In this document: positions 17,382 through 26,108 of the stretch, one piece after another
Layout: each line of letters begins with the position of its first letter
How positions within the stretch are numbered: the first letter of the stretch is position 1
Assembly: GCA_946479905.1 (NCBI GenBank)
Contig: CAMLIA010000024.1
Location: 1-34,259 of the forward strand
Direction of reading: 5' to 3'
DNA: 34,259 nt
Origin: an uncultured Frankiales bacterium
GTDB taxonomy: Bacteria; Actinomycetota; Actinomycetes; Mycobacteriales; SCTD01
Translations under genes and position numbers: made by a program
The notes under the pieces: model-generated
Databases searched by the model: none
Told to the model about the DNA's origin: nothing
Seen by the model: the letters and a program-made list of their open reading frames with translations, nothing else

Positions 17382-17870
17382 ATGACGACCAGGACCTGCC
17401 GTGACTGCCAACGCGTCTTCGTCCCCTCCAGTCGACACCTGAGCTGTCCCACCTGCCGCAGCAAGGCGGTGTGTGGCTGCGGCTTGCCGAAGCAGGCGAG
17501 CTCCCAGGTCTGCACGCGATGCGCGACGAGGGTCGGCTCGAGCAACGGGAACTGGCGTGGCGGGCGCGTCCGTCACAAGAAGGGCTACGTGATGATCAAG
17601 GACCGAGACCACCCGCGCGGAGCCAAGAGCGGGTACGTGTTCGAGCACATCCTGGTCGCCGAGGCCGAGCTCGGTCGGTACCTGCTGCCAGACGAGACCG
17701 TGCACCACCGCAACGGGGTCCGCGATGACAACCGGCCCGAGAACCTGGAGCTCTGGACGCGTCCGCAGCCGAGCGGCATCCGCGTCTCCGACGCGATCAC
17801 GTGGGCGCGCGAGATCCTCGCGCGCTATGTGGAGGCAGGTCCACCTCCAACAACGCTCACGAGCCCGTAG
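17382..17870 (+). CDS. HNH_3-type endonuclease with zinc ribbon
   Basis: A 162-aa protein. The N terminus has CxxC-type pairs (CRDC, CPTC, CGCG, CTRC), probably two zinc ribbons. The middle resembles the HNH_3 nucleases of phages and homing elements: RHKKGYVMIKDRDHP, then FEHILVAEAELGRYL, the HH-x-N core (VHHRNGVRDDNRPENLELW), with catalytic histidines and asparagines intact. Its stop is 14 bp from the tmRNA 3' end on the other strand. tmRNA ends are common integration sites, but I find no second copy of the tmRNA end upstream, so no att duplication is evident. Whether it is domesticated or mobile is open. Confidence 0.85.
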   Translation: MTTRTCRDCQRVFVPSSRHLSCPTCRSKAVCGCGLPKQASSQVCTRCATRVGSSNGNWRGGRVRHKKGYVMIKDRDHPRGAKSGYVFEHILVAEAELGRYLLPDETVHHRNGVRDDNRPENLELWTRPQPSGIRVSDAITWAREILARYVEAGPPPTTLTSP

Positions 17871-17876
17871 GCGTTG
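17851..17876 (-). terminator. Weak hairpin beyond the tmRNA 3' end
   Basis: CAACGC and GCGTTG can pair around a 14-nt loop just past the end of ssrA on its strand. There is no T-run. It lies within the 3' end of the HNH gene and could serve both convergent transcripts. Confidence 0.25.
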
Positions 17877-17884
17877 AGCGCTCT

Positions 17885-18254
17885 TGGAGGCGGCGGGAAT
17901 CGAACCCGCGTCCTCCGGTACCAGTTCAGGGCTTCTCCGGGCGCAGCTGGCGTCGCTTTTCTCGGCCCTCCCTCTCATGCCAGCGAGGAGGGAACAGGCC
18001 CAGCCGCTCTAGATCACCAGGCCCCCGAGCGGCCCATGAGCCTGGTGTTCCTCCTAGCGATGCCAGGTCCCAGGCCGGAGGCTCTCCTGGGCTGACAGCG
18101 ACACTCCTACTGCTTAGGCAGCGAGGGTGTACGCGCGCGGACTGTTGTCGGCGCTTGATTTGTTTTCCGACGTTTCGTGGTTAACGAGATCATCGTCGGC
18201 TTCCTCGGCCCGCTTCACCTGTCCCAACATCCGGAGTCGAGACCTGTCGCCCCC
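17885..18254 (-). ncRNA. ssrA: tmRNA (ssrA)
   Basis: Transfer-messenger RNA, which with SmpB rescues stalled ribosomes and tags the nascent chain for proteolysis. On the minus strand the 5' end GGGGGCG pairs with the 3' CGCCTCC as a 7-bp acceptor stem that includes the G3-U70 wobble, the alanine identity signal; the discriminator is A. The T arm is GCGGG-TTCGATT-CCCGC. CCA is not encoded (AG follows). About 370 nt. The mRNA-like part encodes ADNSPRAYTLAA then TAA, close in form to the mycobacterial ADSHQRDYALAA. The gene is inverted relative to smpB and 6 kb from it; in many relatives it directly follows smpB. Confidence 0.97.
18117..18152 (-). other. tmRNA proteolysis tag coding segment
   Basis: Reads GCC as resume codon and gives ADNSPRAYTLAA; the stop TAA is 18114-18116. 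The resume position is set by analogy with the mycobacterial tmRNA, where the same AAAT-x-AGCGCC context precedes the first tag codon. The LAA end is the ClpXP-type degron. Confidence 0.88.
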
Positions 18255-18271
18255 TTTCGTGTTTCGTGTCC

Positions 18272-18277
18272 AGCCTA
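18272..18277 (-). promoter_or_regulatory. -10 box TAGGCT of ssrA
   Basis: On the minus strand TAGGCT lies 17 nt before the mature tmRNA 5' end, leaving roughly a 10-nt leader for RNase P to remove. A weak TTGAGC lies just upstream, too near to be a standard -35. Confidence 0.5.
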
Positions 18278-18352
18278 CTGCTCAACGCGCGGGGGGCCGA
18301 GCCGATTCCGGGCGCTGTGACCGGGCCGGCCGTGGCGTGGCAGGGTGTTCAG

Positions 18353-19876
18353 GTGGACCTCGAGGGCGCGAAGGTGCTGGTGCGGGCCGGGCTGCTGTCG
18401 CCCGTGCGGCCGGACCGGCTGATCGGGATGGGGCTGGCGGTGGCCCGCTGGGGCCTGACGCCCGCGACCGGATATGCCGCCGGTGCCGCGCGCCACCCGG
18501 ACCGGGTGGCCCTCATCGACGACGAGGGCTCGCTCACCTACCGGGAGATCGATCAGCGGACCGACCGGCTCGCCGGCGAGCTGCGGGCCCGCGGCGTGGG
18601 GGTCGGCTCGCCCGTGGGGCTGCTCGCCCGCAACGGCCGCGGTTTCGTCGAGGCGTCGGTGGCCGTCTCCAAGGCGGGTGGCGACCTGCTGTTCCTCAAC
18701 ACGGGTTCGGCGGGGAGCCAGATCGCGCAGGTGCTCGACCGCGAGCAGGCGGTCGCGGTCGTGCACGACGCGGAGTTCACCGAGCTGCTGGCCGAGGCCT
18801 CGTCCGGCCGTGCGGAGGTGACCACCGAGGAGCTCGGCGTGCTCGCCGAGACGAGCACCCTGGGCCCGCCTCCGAAGACCGGTCACCAGACCCGCCTGGT
18901 CATCCTCACGAGCGGTACGACGGGGGCGCCCCGCGGCGCAGCGCGCAGCGGCGCGAGCATCGACGACGTCGTGGCGATGCTGTCCCGGATCCCGCTGCAC
19001 GCGGGGGAGACCACGGTCATCGCCTGCCCGGTCTTCCACGCCTGGGGCCTCGGGCACCTCACGCTGTCGATGCTGCTCGGGTCCACCGTCGTGCTGACCC
19101 GCAAGTTCGAGCCCGCGAAGGTGCTGGAGCTGGTGGCGGAGCACGACGCGACGGCGCTGATCGTCGTACCCGTGATGCTCGACATGCTGGTCCGCGCCGC
19201 GGGGCCCGACACGAGCTCGCTGCGCGTCATCGCCTCGAGCGGTTCGGCGCTCCCCGGTGACCTGGCGACCAGGACGCTGCAGACGTTCGGTCCGGTGCTC
19301 TACAACCTCTACGGGTCCACCGAGGTGGCCTACGCCGCGGTCGCGACCCCGGAGGAGCTCGCGAAGGACCCGAAGACCGCCGGCCGCCCGCCCCTGGGGG
19401 TCACGCTCCGGGTCGTCGACGAGCACGGGAACGACTGCCCGCCAGGGACTCCGGGGCGGTTGTACGTCGGCAGCGGGCTCGCCTTCGCCGGCTACACCGA
19501 CGGCTCCGACAAGCACCGGCTCGACGGGCTGGTCGCGACGGGCGACCTCGGCGTCGTCGGGGAGGACGGGCTGCTCACCGTGCTCGGCCGCGACGACGAC
19601 ATGGTCGTGATCGGCGGGGAGAACGTCTACCCGAACCAGGTCGAGGACGTGCTGCTGGCCCACCCCGGTGTCCGCGACGTCGCGATCACCGCAGCGGAGG
19701 ACGAGTCGTACGGCACGAGGCTGATCGCGCACATCGTGGGCGAGGCCACGGCTGAGGAGCTGAAGGCGGCCGTGCAGAGCAAGCTCGCGCGGTTCGCGGT
19801 GCCGCGCGAGTTCCGGTTCCTCGAAGAGCTGCCGCGCAACGCGACCGGCAAGGTGCTCAAGAAGGACCTGGCGTGA
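18353..19876 (+). CDS. AMP-forming acyl-CoA synthetase / AMP-dependent ligase
   Basis: A 507-aa adenylate-forming enzyme (ANL superfamily), probably activating a fatty or aryl acid to its CoA thioester. Seen: the P-loop-like [12 protein letters not shown]5-like YNLYGSTEV, the ATP-binding TGDLG, hinge [16 protein letters not shown], and the C-terminal catalytic lysine in [14 protein letters not shown] choose the GTG at 18353 because a CAGGGT -10-like box ends 6 nt before it; the frame is open to 18266, but that would run almost into the tmRNA promoter. clpS overlaps its stop. The chain length preference is unknown. Confidence 0.9.
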   Translation: MDLEGAKVLVRAGLLSPVRPDRLIGMGLAVARWGLTPATGYAAGAARHPDRVALIDDEGSLTYREIDQRTDRLAGELRARGVGVGSPVGLLARNGRGFVEASVAVSKAGGDLLFLNTGSAGSQIAQVLDREQAVAVVHDAEFTELLAEASSGRAEVTTEELGVLAETSTLGPPPKTGHQTRLVILTSGTTGAPRGAARSGASIDDVVAMLSRIPLHAGETTVIACPVFHAWGLGHLTLSMLLGSTVVLTRKFEPAKVLELVAEHDATALIVVPVMLDMLVRAAGPDTSSLRVIASSGSALPGDLATRTLQTFGPVLYNLYGSTEVAYAAVATPEELAKDPKTAGRPPLGVTLRVVDEHGNDCPPGTPGRLYVGSGLAFAGYTDGSDKHRLDGLVATGDLGVVGEDGLLTVLGRDDDMVVIGGENVYPNQVEDVLLAHPGVRDVAITAAEDESYGTRLIAHIVGEATAEELKAAVQSKLARFAVPREFRFLEELPRNATGKVLKKDLA

Positions 19877-20151
19877 CGGCACCGGCCGAGGTCGAGCGTC
19901 CTGACACCGAGGAGGTCGTCGACCGGCCCTGGGTCACGATCGTGTGGAACGACCCGGTCAACCTGATGAGCTACGTGACGCACGTGCTGATGGAGCTGTT
20001 CGGCTACAGCAGGGACAAGGCGACCGAGCTGATGCTGCAGGTCCACCACGAGGGACGGGCCGTGGTGAGCAACGGGTCGCGCGAGCAGATGGAGGCAGAC
20101 GTCGCCCGCTGCCACGCCAAGGGCCTGTGGGCCACCCTGCAGCAGGACTGA
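19873..20151 (+). CDS. clpS: ATP-dependent Clp protease adaptor ClpS
   Basis: A 92-aa adaptor that delivers N-end rule substrates to ClpC/ClpA with ClpP. The substrate-binding signature is clear: [15 protein letters not shown], followed by the histidine-bearing [13 protein letters not shown]. The GTG start overlaps the previous stop (GTGA). Next come DUF2017 and the JAMM protease, the order conserved from mycobacteria. In the same genome region, the Clp-N/HTH gene (26109) may belong to the same proteostasis theme, though that link is inference. Confidence 0.97.
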   Translation: MTAPAEVERPDTEEVVDRPWVTIVWNDPVNLMSYVTHVLMELFGYSRDKATELMLQVHHEGRAVVSNGSREQMEADVARCHAKGLWATLQQD

Positions 20152-20693
20152 TGAGGTTCACCCGGCACCGGGGCGGTGTGCGCGCCCACTGCGACCCCAT
20201 CGAGGTGCAGGTGCTCGCCCAGCTCGCGAACGAGATCCTCGGCCTCGTGGAGCCCGCGCACGAGGACCTCGAGGACCCGCTCGCCGCGATGGTCGGGCTG
20301 CCGAGTGGCGACGTGGCGCTGCCGGACGACCCGGTGCTGCTGCGGCTGCTGCCGGACGCCTACCGGGACGACGACGGCGCGGCGGCCGACTTCCGGCGCT
20401 ACACGGACGCGGAGCTGCGGGCCACCAAGCGCGGCCACGCCACGGTGGTGGTGGAGACGCTGCCGGACGGGGGCGGGCGGCTCGACCTCGACCGGGACCA
20501 GTGCGACGCCTGGCTCGGCGCCCTGAACGACATGCGGTTGGCCCTCGGCACGTCGCTGGGCGTGACCGAGGAGACCGACCCCGAGGACTACGCCGAGGAC
20601 CACCCCGCACGCCAGGCGCTGGAGGTCTACGGCTGGCTGGGGTACCTGCAGGAGTCGCTGCTGTCGTGCCTGGACCCGCGCCTAGGCTCGTGA
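20151..20693 (+). CDS. DUF2017 family protein
   Basis: A 180-aa soluble acidic protein of the DUF2017 family, found almost only in actinobacteria directly after clpS. ATG overlaps the clpS stop by 1 nt (TGATG). The sequence has no membrane segment or catalytic motif I recognise; the central part is acidic (PDDPVLLRLLPDAYRDDD) and the C terminus ends in a helix-rich stretch (ALEVYGWLGYLQESLLSCL). Conserved coupling to clpS suggests a partner in proteolysis, but this is not shown by the sequence. Confidence 0.9.
   Translation: MRFTRHRGGVRAHCDPIEVQVLAQLANEILGLVEPAHEDLEDPLAAMVGLPSGDVALPDDPVLLRLLPDAYRDDDGAAADFRRYTDAELRATKRGHATVVVETLPDGGGRLDLDRDQCDAWLGALNDMRLALGTSLGVTEETDPEDYAEDHPARQALEVYGWLGYLQESLLSCLDPRLGS
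20683..20688 (+). promoter_or_regulatory. -10 box TAGGCT of the JAMM protease gene
   Basis: TAGGCT ends 7 nt before the GTG at 20696 but only 1 nt before the GTG at 20690. This favours 20696 as the real, leaderless start. Confidence 0.5.
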
Positions 20694-20695
20694 GC

Positions 20696-21100
20696 GTGCT
20701 CCGTCTGCCCCGCGCCATGGTCGATCAGGTCGTCGCCCACGCCCGGCGCGACCACCCCGACGAGTGCTGCGGCGTCATCAGCGCGCGCGGTGAACAGGCC
20801 GCGCGGCTGTTCGAGATGGAGAACGCCGAGCGCTCGCCGACAGGGTTCACGTTCGACAGCGCGGAGTGGCTGCGGGTCTACCGCGACATCGACGACGCCG
20901 ACGAGGTGCCGTGGGTCGTCTACCACTCGCACACCATGACCGAGGCCTACCCGTCGCGCACCGACATCCGCTGGTCGGAGACGGCGGGCTTCCCCTACTG
21001 GCTGCTGGTGTCCACCCGGTCCGACGAGGACGAGGTGCACGCCTACACGATCACCGACGGCCAGGTCACCGAGGTGGAGCTCGAGCTCACAACGTCATAG
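20696..21100 (+). CDS. mec: JAMM/MPN metalloprotease, CysO-cysteine peptidase (Mec)
   Basis: A 134-aa zinc peptidase. The JAMM motif is complete: an upstream glutamate, then HSH and, ten residues later, D (HSHTMTEAYPSRTD). In mycobacteria the Mec protein of this family cuts cysteine from the CysO-cysteine adduct made by CysM, and the three genes are neighbours there as here. The start is set at the GTG at 20696 by the -10 spacing; a GTG at 20690 would add two residues. The O-methyltransferase gene on the other strand separates it from cysO. Confidence 0.92.
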   Translation: MLRLPRAMVDQVVAHARRDHPDECCGVISARGEQAARLFEMENAERSPTGFTFDSAEWLRVYRDIDDADEVPWVVYHSHTMTEAYPSRTDIRWSETAGFPYWLLVSTRSDEDEVHAYTITDGQVTEVELELTTS

Positions 21101-21156
21101 GAACTGCTCCCGAGGCCACGCTCAGCAGGTATGACGCAAGGGGACGATGACCGGGG

Positions 21157-21792
21157 TCAGCTGACGAGGCAGAGGGTGAAGCCGTCGTGGCCCTTGCTGC
21201 CGACGGTCTGCACGGTGGTGGCGTCCACCCGCGGGTCGCTGCGGAGCAGGTCGAAGAGCTCCCGGGTGCCGACGACGTCGTCGTCGGTGAGGGCGAGGTC
21301 CGCGACCCGGCCCTGCCGCACCGTGTTGTCGACCACGATCACGGTGCCGGGGCGGGACAGCCGCAGCGCGTGCTCGACGTACCGCGGGTTGTTGCCCTTG
21401 TCGGCGTCGATGAACGCGAAGTCCACCGTGTCGGTCAGCGTCGGGAGCGTCTCGAGGGCCGGGCCGACCAGCACCTGCACGTTGGTGAGGCCGGCCGCTG
21501 CGAGGTTCTCGCGAGCCACGTCGGCGTGCCGCGGGTCGAGCTCGAGCGTCGTCACCCGCTCGGCGGCCCGCGCCAGCCAGATGGTCGAGTAGCCACCGAG
21601 CGTGCCGACCTCCAGCACGTGACGCGCGCCACACATCCGGACCAGCAGGTTCAGCATCTTGCCCTGGGGTGGTGAGACGGCGATCGCCGGCAGGCCGGCG
21701 GCGCTGCTGCGCGAAAGGGCTGCGCTGAGCGCCTCGTCGGGCTCGAGCAGCGCGTCGACGAGGAAGGCGTCCACCTGCGCGTAGAGGTCCAT
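21157..21792 (-). CDS. SAM-dependent O-methyltransferase (class I, catechol-type family)
   Basis: A 211-aa Rossmann-fold methyltransferase of the O-methyltransferase family 3 type. SAM-binding motif I is VLEVGTLGGYSTIWLA, the acidic residue follows in TLELDPRHADVA, and the metal-binding FIDADKGNNP is present. Members act on catechols or caffeoyl-CoA-like substrates; the substrate here is unknown. On the minus strand a TAGACA box ends 6 nt before its ATG, so it is probably leaderless. It interrupts the otherwise co-directional mec and cysO, which are adjacent in mycobacteria. Confidence 0.92.
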   Translation of the reverse strand: MDLYAQVDAFLVDALLEPDEALSAALSRSSAAGLPAIAVSPPQGKMLNLLVRMCGARHVLEVGTLGGYSTIWLARAAERVTTLELDPRHADVARENLAAAGLTNVQVLVGPALETLPTLTDTVDFAFIDADKGNNPRYVEHALRLSRPGTVIVVDNTVRQGRVADLALTDDDVVGTRELFDLLRSDPRVDATTVQTVGSKGHDGFTLCLVS

Positions 21793-21798
21793 CAGCCC

Positions 21799-21804
21799 TG
21801 TCTA
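21799..21804 (-). promoter_or_regulatory. -10 box TAGACA of the O-methyltransferase gene
   Basis: Ends 6 nt before the ATG at 21792 on the minus strand. No ribosome site lies between. Confidence 0.5.
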
Positions 21805-21805
21805 G

Positions 21806-23107
<1,302 letters not shown>

Positions 23108-23112
23108 CAAGG

Positions 23113-23127
23113 CCGGGGCAGCCCCGG
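23113..23127 (+). terminator. Hairpin after cysM
   Basis: CCGGGG and CCCCGG pair around CAG, 5 bp after the cysM stop. No T-run follows, as is common in actinobacteria. Confidence 0.5.
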
Positions 23128-23132
23128 GGGAA

Positions 23133-23150
23133 GTGTCGGGAACCCGACAC
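23133..23150. promoter_or_regulatory. Palindrome GTGTCGGG-AA-CCCGACAC upstream of murI
   Basis: Perfect 8-bp arms around an AA spacer, about 45 bp before the murI start and near where a -35 element might lie. It may be an operator or a second terminator stem. Confidence 0.45.
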
Positions 23151-23181
23151 CAAGATCACCTCGAGGAACACGTTTCAGTCG

Positions 23182-23187
23182 TAGTGT
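23182..23187 (+). promoter_or_regulatory. -10 box TAGTGT of murI
   Basis: Ends 7 nt before the GTG at 23195. A leaderless start is likely. Confidence 0.5.
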
Positions 23188-23194
23188 CCATGCC

Positions 23195-24004
23195 GTGAAC
23201 GACGCGCCGGTCGGGGTCTTCGACTCCGGCGTGGGCGGGCTCACCGTCGCTCGTGCGCTGCTCGACCAGCTCCCGCACGAGGAGCTGCTGTACGTCGGGG
23301 ACACCGCGCACGGGCCCTACGGGCCGCTGCCCATCGCCGACGTGCGCCGGCACGCCCTCGCCTGCCTCGACGACCTCGTCGCGCGCGGGGTGAAGATGCT
23401 CGTCATCGCGTGCAACAGCGCCTCGAGCGCCTGCCTGCGCGACGCCCGCGAGCGCTACGACGTGCCGGTCGTGGAGGTCATCGCGCCGGCCGTCCGCCGG
23501 GCGGTGGCCGCGACCCGCAACCAGAAGGTCGGGCTCATCGCGACCGCCATGACGGTCGCGTCGGGGGCGTACGAGGAGGCCTTCGCGGCGGCGCCTCAGG
23601 TGACGCTCACGAGTGCCGCGTGCCCGCGGTTCGTCGACTTCGTCGAGCGCGGCGTGACCACGGGCCGGCAGCTGCTGCAGCTGGCCACCCACTACCTCGA
23701 GCCGGTGGTGTCCGCGGACGTCGACACCCTCGTGCTCGGCTGCACGCACTACCCGCTGCTGACGGGGATGATCAGCCTGGTCGTCGGCGACGGCGTCACG
23801 CTGGTCAGCAGCGCTGAGGAGACCGCCAAGGACGTCTACCGGGTGCTGGTGCGCGAGGACATGGAGCGCGACCCGGACGCGCCCGCGCCGCAGCACCGGT
23901 TCCTGGCCACCGGCGACCCGGCACCCTTCGCGAAGCTCGGCCGACGGTTCCTCGGCCCGGAGATGGGGCAGGTGTCCAGCATGGAGGAGCGACTGTGCAG
24001 CTGA
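23195..24004 (+). CDS. murI: Glutamate racemase
   Basis: Makes D-glutamate for peptidoglycan. 269 aa, usual length. N-terminal [12 protein letters not shown] carries a substrate-binding aspartate and serine; the two catalytic cysteines are C73 (ACNSAS) and C183 (GCTHYPLL). The next gene overlaps by 10 nt, so the two are co-translated. The rhomboid protease that lies before murI in mycobacteria is absent here. Confidence 0.97.
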   Translation: MNDAPVGVFDSGVGGLTVARALLDQLPHEELLYVGDTAHGPYGPLPIADVRRHALACLDDLVARGVKMLVIACNSASSACLRDARERYDVPVVEVIAPAVRRAVAATRNQKVGLIATAMTVASGAYEEAFAAAPQVTLTSAACPRFVDFVERGVTTGRQLLQLATHYLEPVVSADVDTLVLGCTHYPLLTGMISLVVGDGVTLVSSAEETAKDVYRVLVREDMERDPDAPAPQHRFLATGDPAPFAKLGRRFLGPEMGQVSSMEERLCS

Positions 24005-24741
24005 CCGTCCTGGGGTGCGCGGGTACGTTCCCCGGCCCTTCCTCGCCGTGCTCCGGCTACCTCGTGGAGCACGACGGGTTCCGGCTGGTGCTCGATCTCG
24101 GCGCCGGTGCGCTCGGGAACCTGCAACGACACCTCGACGTGCGCGACGTGGACGCCATCTACGTGAGCCACCTGCACGCCGACCACTGCATCGACCTGGT
24201 CGCCTACTTCTACGCCCGGCGCTACCACCCGACCGGGATGCTGCCGCGGCTGCCCGTCTACGGCCCCGCGGGCACCAGGTTCCGCATCAACGCCGCCTTC
24301 GAGGAACCGCCGGTCGACGGGTTCGACGAGGTGTACGACTTCTGCGAGCGGGGCGAGGGCCAGGTCCAGATCGGGCCGTTCGCGGTGACCAGCACCGTCG
24401 TGCGCCACCCCATCGAGTGCCACGGGCTGCGGCTCGAGGCGGGCGGCAAGGTGCTCACCTACAGCGGCGACACCGCCGCCTGCCCGCAGCTCGTCGAGCT
24501 GGCCCGGGACGCCGACCTGTTCCTGTGCGAGGCCTCCTGGCCGTCGGTGCCGACACCGCCCGAGGGGATCCACCTCACCGGCCGCGAGGCAGGCGAGCAC
24601 GCCACCGCCGCCGGGGCCCGGCGGCTGCTGCTCACCCACCTGATGCCCTTCCACGACCCGCAGGCGATGCTCGCGGAGGCGAAGGAGACCTACGACGGCG
24701 CCCTGGAGCTGGCGCACGCCGGCACGACGTACGAGATCTGA
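23995..24741 (+). CDS. MBL-fold hydrolase, Rv1339-like
   Basis: A 248-aa metallo-beta-lactamase-fold protein of the RNase Z/phosphodiesterase-like type. The metal site HLHADH is intact ([10 protein letters not shown]), followed by later histidines ([10 protein letters not shown] and [10 protein letters not shown]) and an aspartate (YSGDTAAC). The mycobacterial neighbour in the same position has been reported as a cyclic nucleotide phosphodiesterase; I use this only as a hint. The GTG at 23995 overlaps murI by 10 nt. Substrate, whether cyclic nucleotide or RNA, is uncertain. Confidence 0.88.
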   Translation: MQLTVLGCAGTFPGPSSPCSGYLVEHDGFRLVLDLGAGALGNLQRHLDVRDVDAIYVSHLHADHCIDLVAYFYARRYHPTGMLPRLPVYGPAGTRFRINAAFEEPPVDGFDEVYDFCERGEGQVQIGPFAVTSTVVRHPIECHGLRLEAGGKVLTYSGDTAACPQLVELARDADLFLCEASWPSVPTPPEGIHLTGREAGEHATAAGARRLLLTHLMPFHDPQAMLAEAKETYDGALELAHAGTTYEI

Positions 24742-24757
24742 CGGCGCGACGCCTGAC

Positions 24758-24763
24758 TAGGGT
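24758..24763 (+). promoter_or_regulatory. -10 box TAGGGT of rph
   Basis: Ends 7 nt before the ATG at 24771 with no ribosome site, indicating a leaderless transcript. Confidence 0.55.
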
Positions 24764-24770
24764 CTTCCGC

Positions 24771-25484
24771 ATGACCCGCGAGGACAGCCGCACACCCGAC
24801 CAGCTCCGCCAGGTGACGATGACGCGTCGCTGGCTCGACCACGCCGAGGGCTCCTGCCTCGTCGAGTTCGGCAAGACCCGGGTCCTCGTGGCCGTCTCGG
24901 CCACCGAAGGGGTGCCGCGCTGGCGCAAGGGCTCCGGGCTCGGCTGGCTGACCGCGGAGTACGCCATGCTGCCGCGCGCCACCCACACCCGCTCCGACCG
25001 GGAGTCCGTGAAGGGCCGCGTCGGCGGCCGCACGCACGAGATCTCCCGCCTCGTCGGGCGCTCGCTGCGGGCGGCCGTCGACCTGTCGAAGCTCGGGGAG
25101 AACTCGCTGGCCGTCGACTGCGACGTCCTGCAGGCCGACGGGGGCACCCGCACCGCGGCCATCACCGGCGCCTACGTCGCCGTCGCTGACGCCCTGGCGG
25201 CCCTCGACCGCTCGGCAGCGCTGGTGAGGTCCGTGGCGGCCGTGTCGGTGGGCATCATCGACGGCGAGCCGATGCTCGACCTCGCCTACACCGAGGACGT
25301 GCGCGCCGAGACCGACATGAACGTCGTGGCCACCGGGGACGGCGACATCATCGAGGTGCAGGGCACGGCCGAGGGTGCGCCCTTCTCGCGCAAGGAGCTC
25401 GACGCGCTGCTGGACCTGGCGCTGGGCGGCGTCGCCTCCCTCACCTCGCTGCAGCAGGCCGTGCTGGCGCAGCCGCTCTCCTGA
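24771..25484 (+). CDS. rph: Ribonuclease PH
   Basis: Phosphorolytic 3'-5' exoribonuclease that trims tRNA 3' ends. 237 aa. The conserved N terminus (R-x4[24 protein letters not shown]) and the phosphate and active-site segments ([20 protein letters not shown] and [16 protein letters not shown]) are present, and the acidic pair lies in [11 protein letters not shown]. The ATG start is leaderless by the -10 spacing. rdgB overlaps its stop by 1 nt. Confidence 0.97.
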   Translation: MTREDSRTPDQLRQVTMTRRWLDHAEGSCLVEFGKTRVLVAVSATEGVPRWRKGSGLGWLTAEYAMLPRATHTRSDRESVKGRVGGRTHEISRLVGRSLRAAVDLSKLGENSLAVDCDVLQADGGTRTAAITGAYVAVADALAALDRSAALVRSVAAVSVGIIDGEPMLDLAYTEDVRAETDMNVVATGDGDIIEVQGTAEGAPFSRKELDALLDLALGGVASLTSLQQAVLAQPLS

Positions 25485-26077
25485 TGCGGGTCCTGCTCGC
25501 CACCCGCAACCCGGGCAAGGTCGCCGAGCTGCAGCGGATCCTGGGCCCGTTCGGGCTCGTCCTCGAGGGCGCGTCCTACGACCCCGGACCGGAGACGGGC
25601 GACTCCTTCGCCGCCAACGCGCTCGCCAAGGCGCGGGAGGGGGTGGCCCACACCGGCCTGCCGTCCGTGGCCGACGACTCCGGGCTCACCGTCGACGCGC
25701 TCAACGGGATGCCCGGCATCCTGTCGGCGCGCTGGGCCGGCCGGCACGGGGACGACCTCGCGAACCTCGAACTGGTGCTGGGCCAGCTGGCCGACGTCCC
25801 CGACGAGCGGCGCGGAGCGGCCTTCGTCTGCGCGGCCGCCTACGCGCTGCCGGACGGTCGTTCGGAGGTCGTCCTGGGCGAGCTGCGCGGGGCCCTGACG
25901 CGGGCGCCGCGGGGCACCAACGGGTTCGGGTACGACCCGATCTTCCTGCCTCAGGGGTACGACGTGACCTCGGCGGAGCTGTCCCCGGACGCCAAGGACG
26001 CCATCAGCCACCGCGGTCAGGCGTTCCGCGCGCTGGCGCCGCTGCTGGCCGCGGCCTTGTCGTCAACTCAGGGTTGA
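25484..26077 (+). CDS. rdgB: RdgB/HAM1-type non-canonical purine NTP pyrophosphatase
   Basis: Removes dITP and XTP from the nucleotide pool. 197 aa. The N-terminal motif LLATRNPGKVAEL and the VADDSGLTVDAL metal-binding segment are visible, with GFGYDPIFLP and SHRGQAFRAL in the C-terminal half. Start overlaps the rph stop (TGATG). The stop codon lies inside the first operator copy of the following gene, so rdgB translation and that promoter share sequence. Confidence 0.96.
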   Translation: MRVLLATRNPGKVAELQRILGPFGLVLEGASYDPGPETGDSFAANALAKAREGVAHTGLPSVADDSGLTVDALNGMPGILSARWAGRHGDDLANLELVLGQLADVPDERRGAAFVCAAAYALPDGRSEVVLGELRGALTRAPRGTNGFGYDPIFLPQGYDVTSAELSPDAKDAISHRGQAFRALAPLLAAALSSTQG

Positions 26078-26106
26078 CGAAGGACCACCGTCAACCTAGG
26101 GTTGAC
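26062..26106 (+). promoter_or_regulatory. Doubled 17-bp operator fused to a SigA-type promoter
   Basis: Two near-identical inverted repeats, GTCAACTCAGGGTTGAC (26062-26078) and GTCAACCTAGGGTTGAC (26090-26106), are 28 bp apart centre to centre. The right end of the first holds a -35 TTGACG (26074-26079), the second holds a -10 TAGGGT (26097-26102), and the spacer is 17 bp. The -10 box ends 6 nt before the ATG at 26109, so the transcript is probably leaderless. Protein binding would block both promoter elements. Confidence 0.8.
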
Positions 26107-26108
26107 GC

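Noticed and set aside
17323..17382. Duplicate of the tmRNA 3' end as an att site for an integrated element
   Set aside because: No copy of the tmRNA end sequence occurs upstream of the HNH gene, and there is no integrase in the window.
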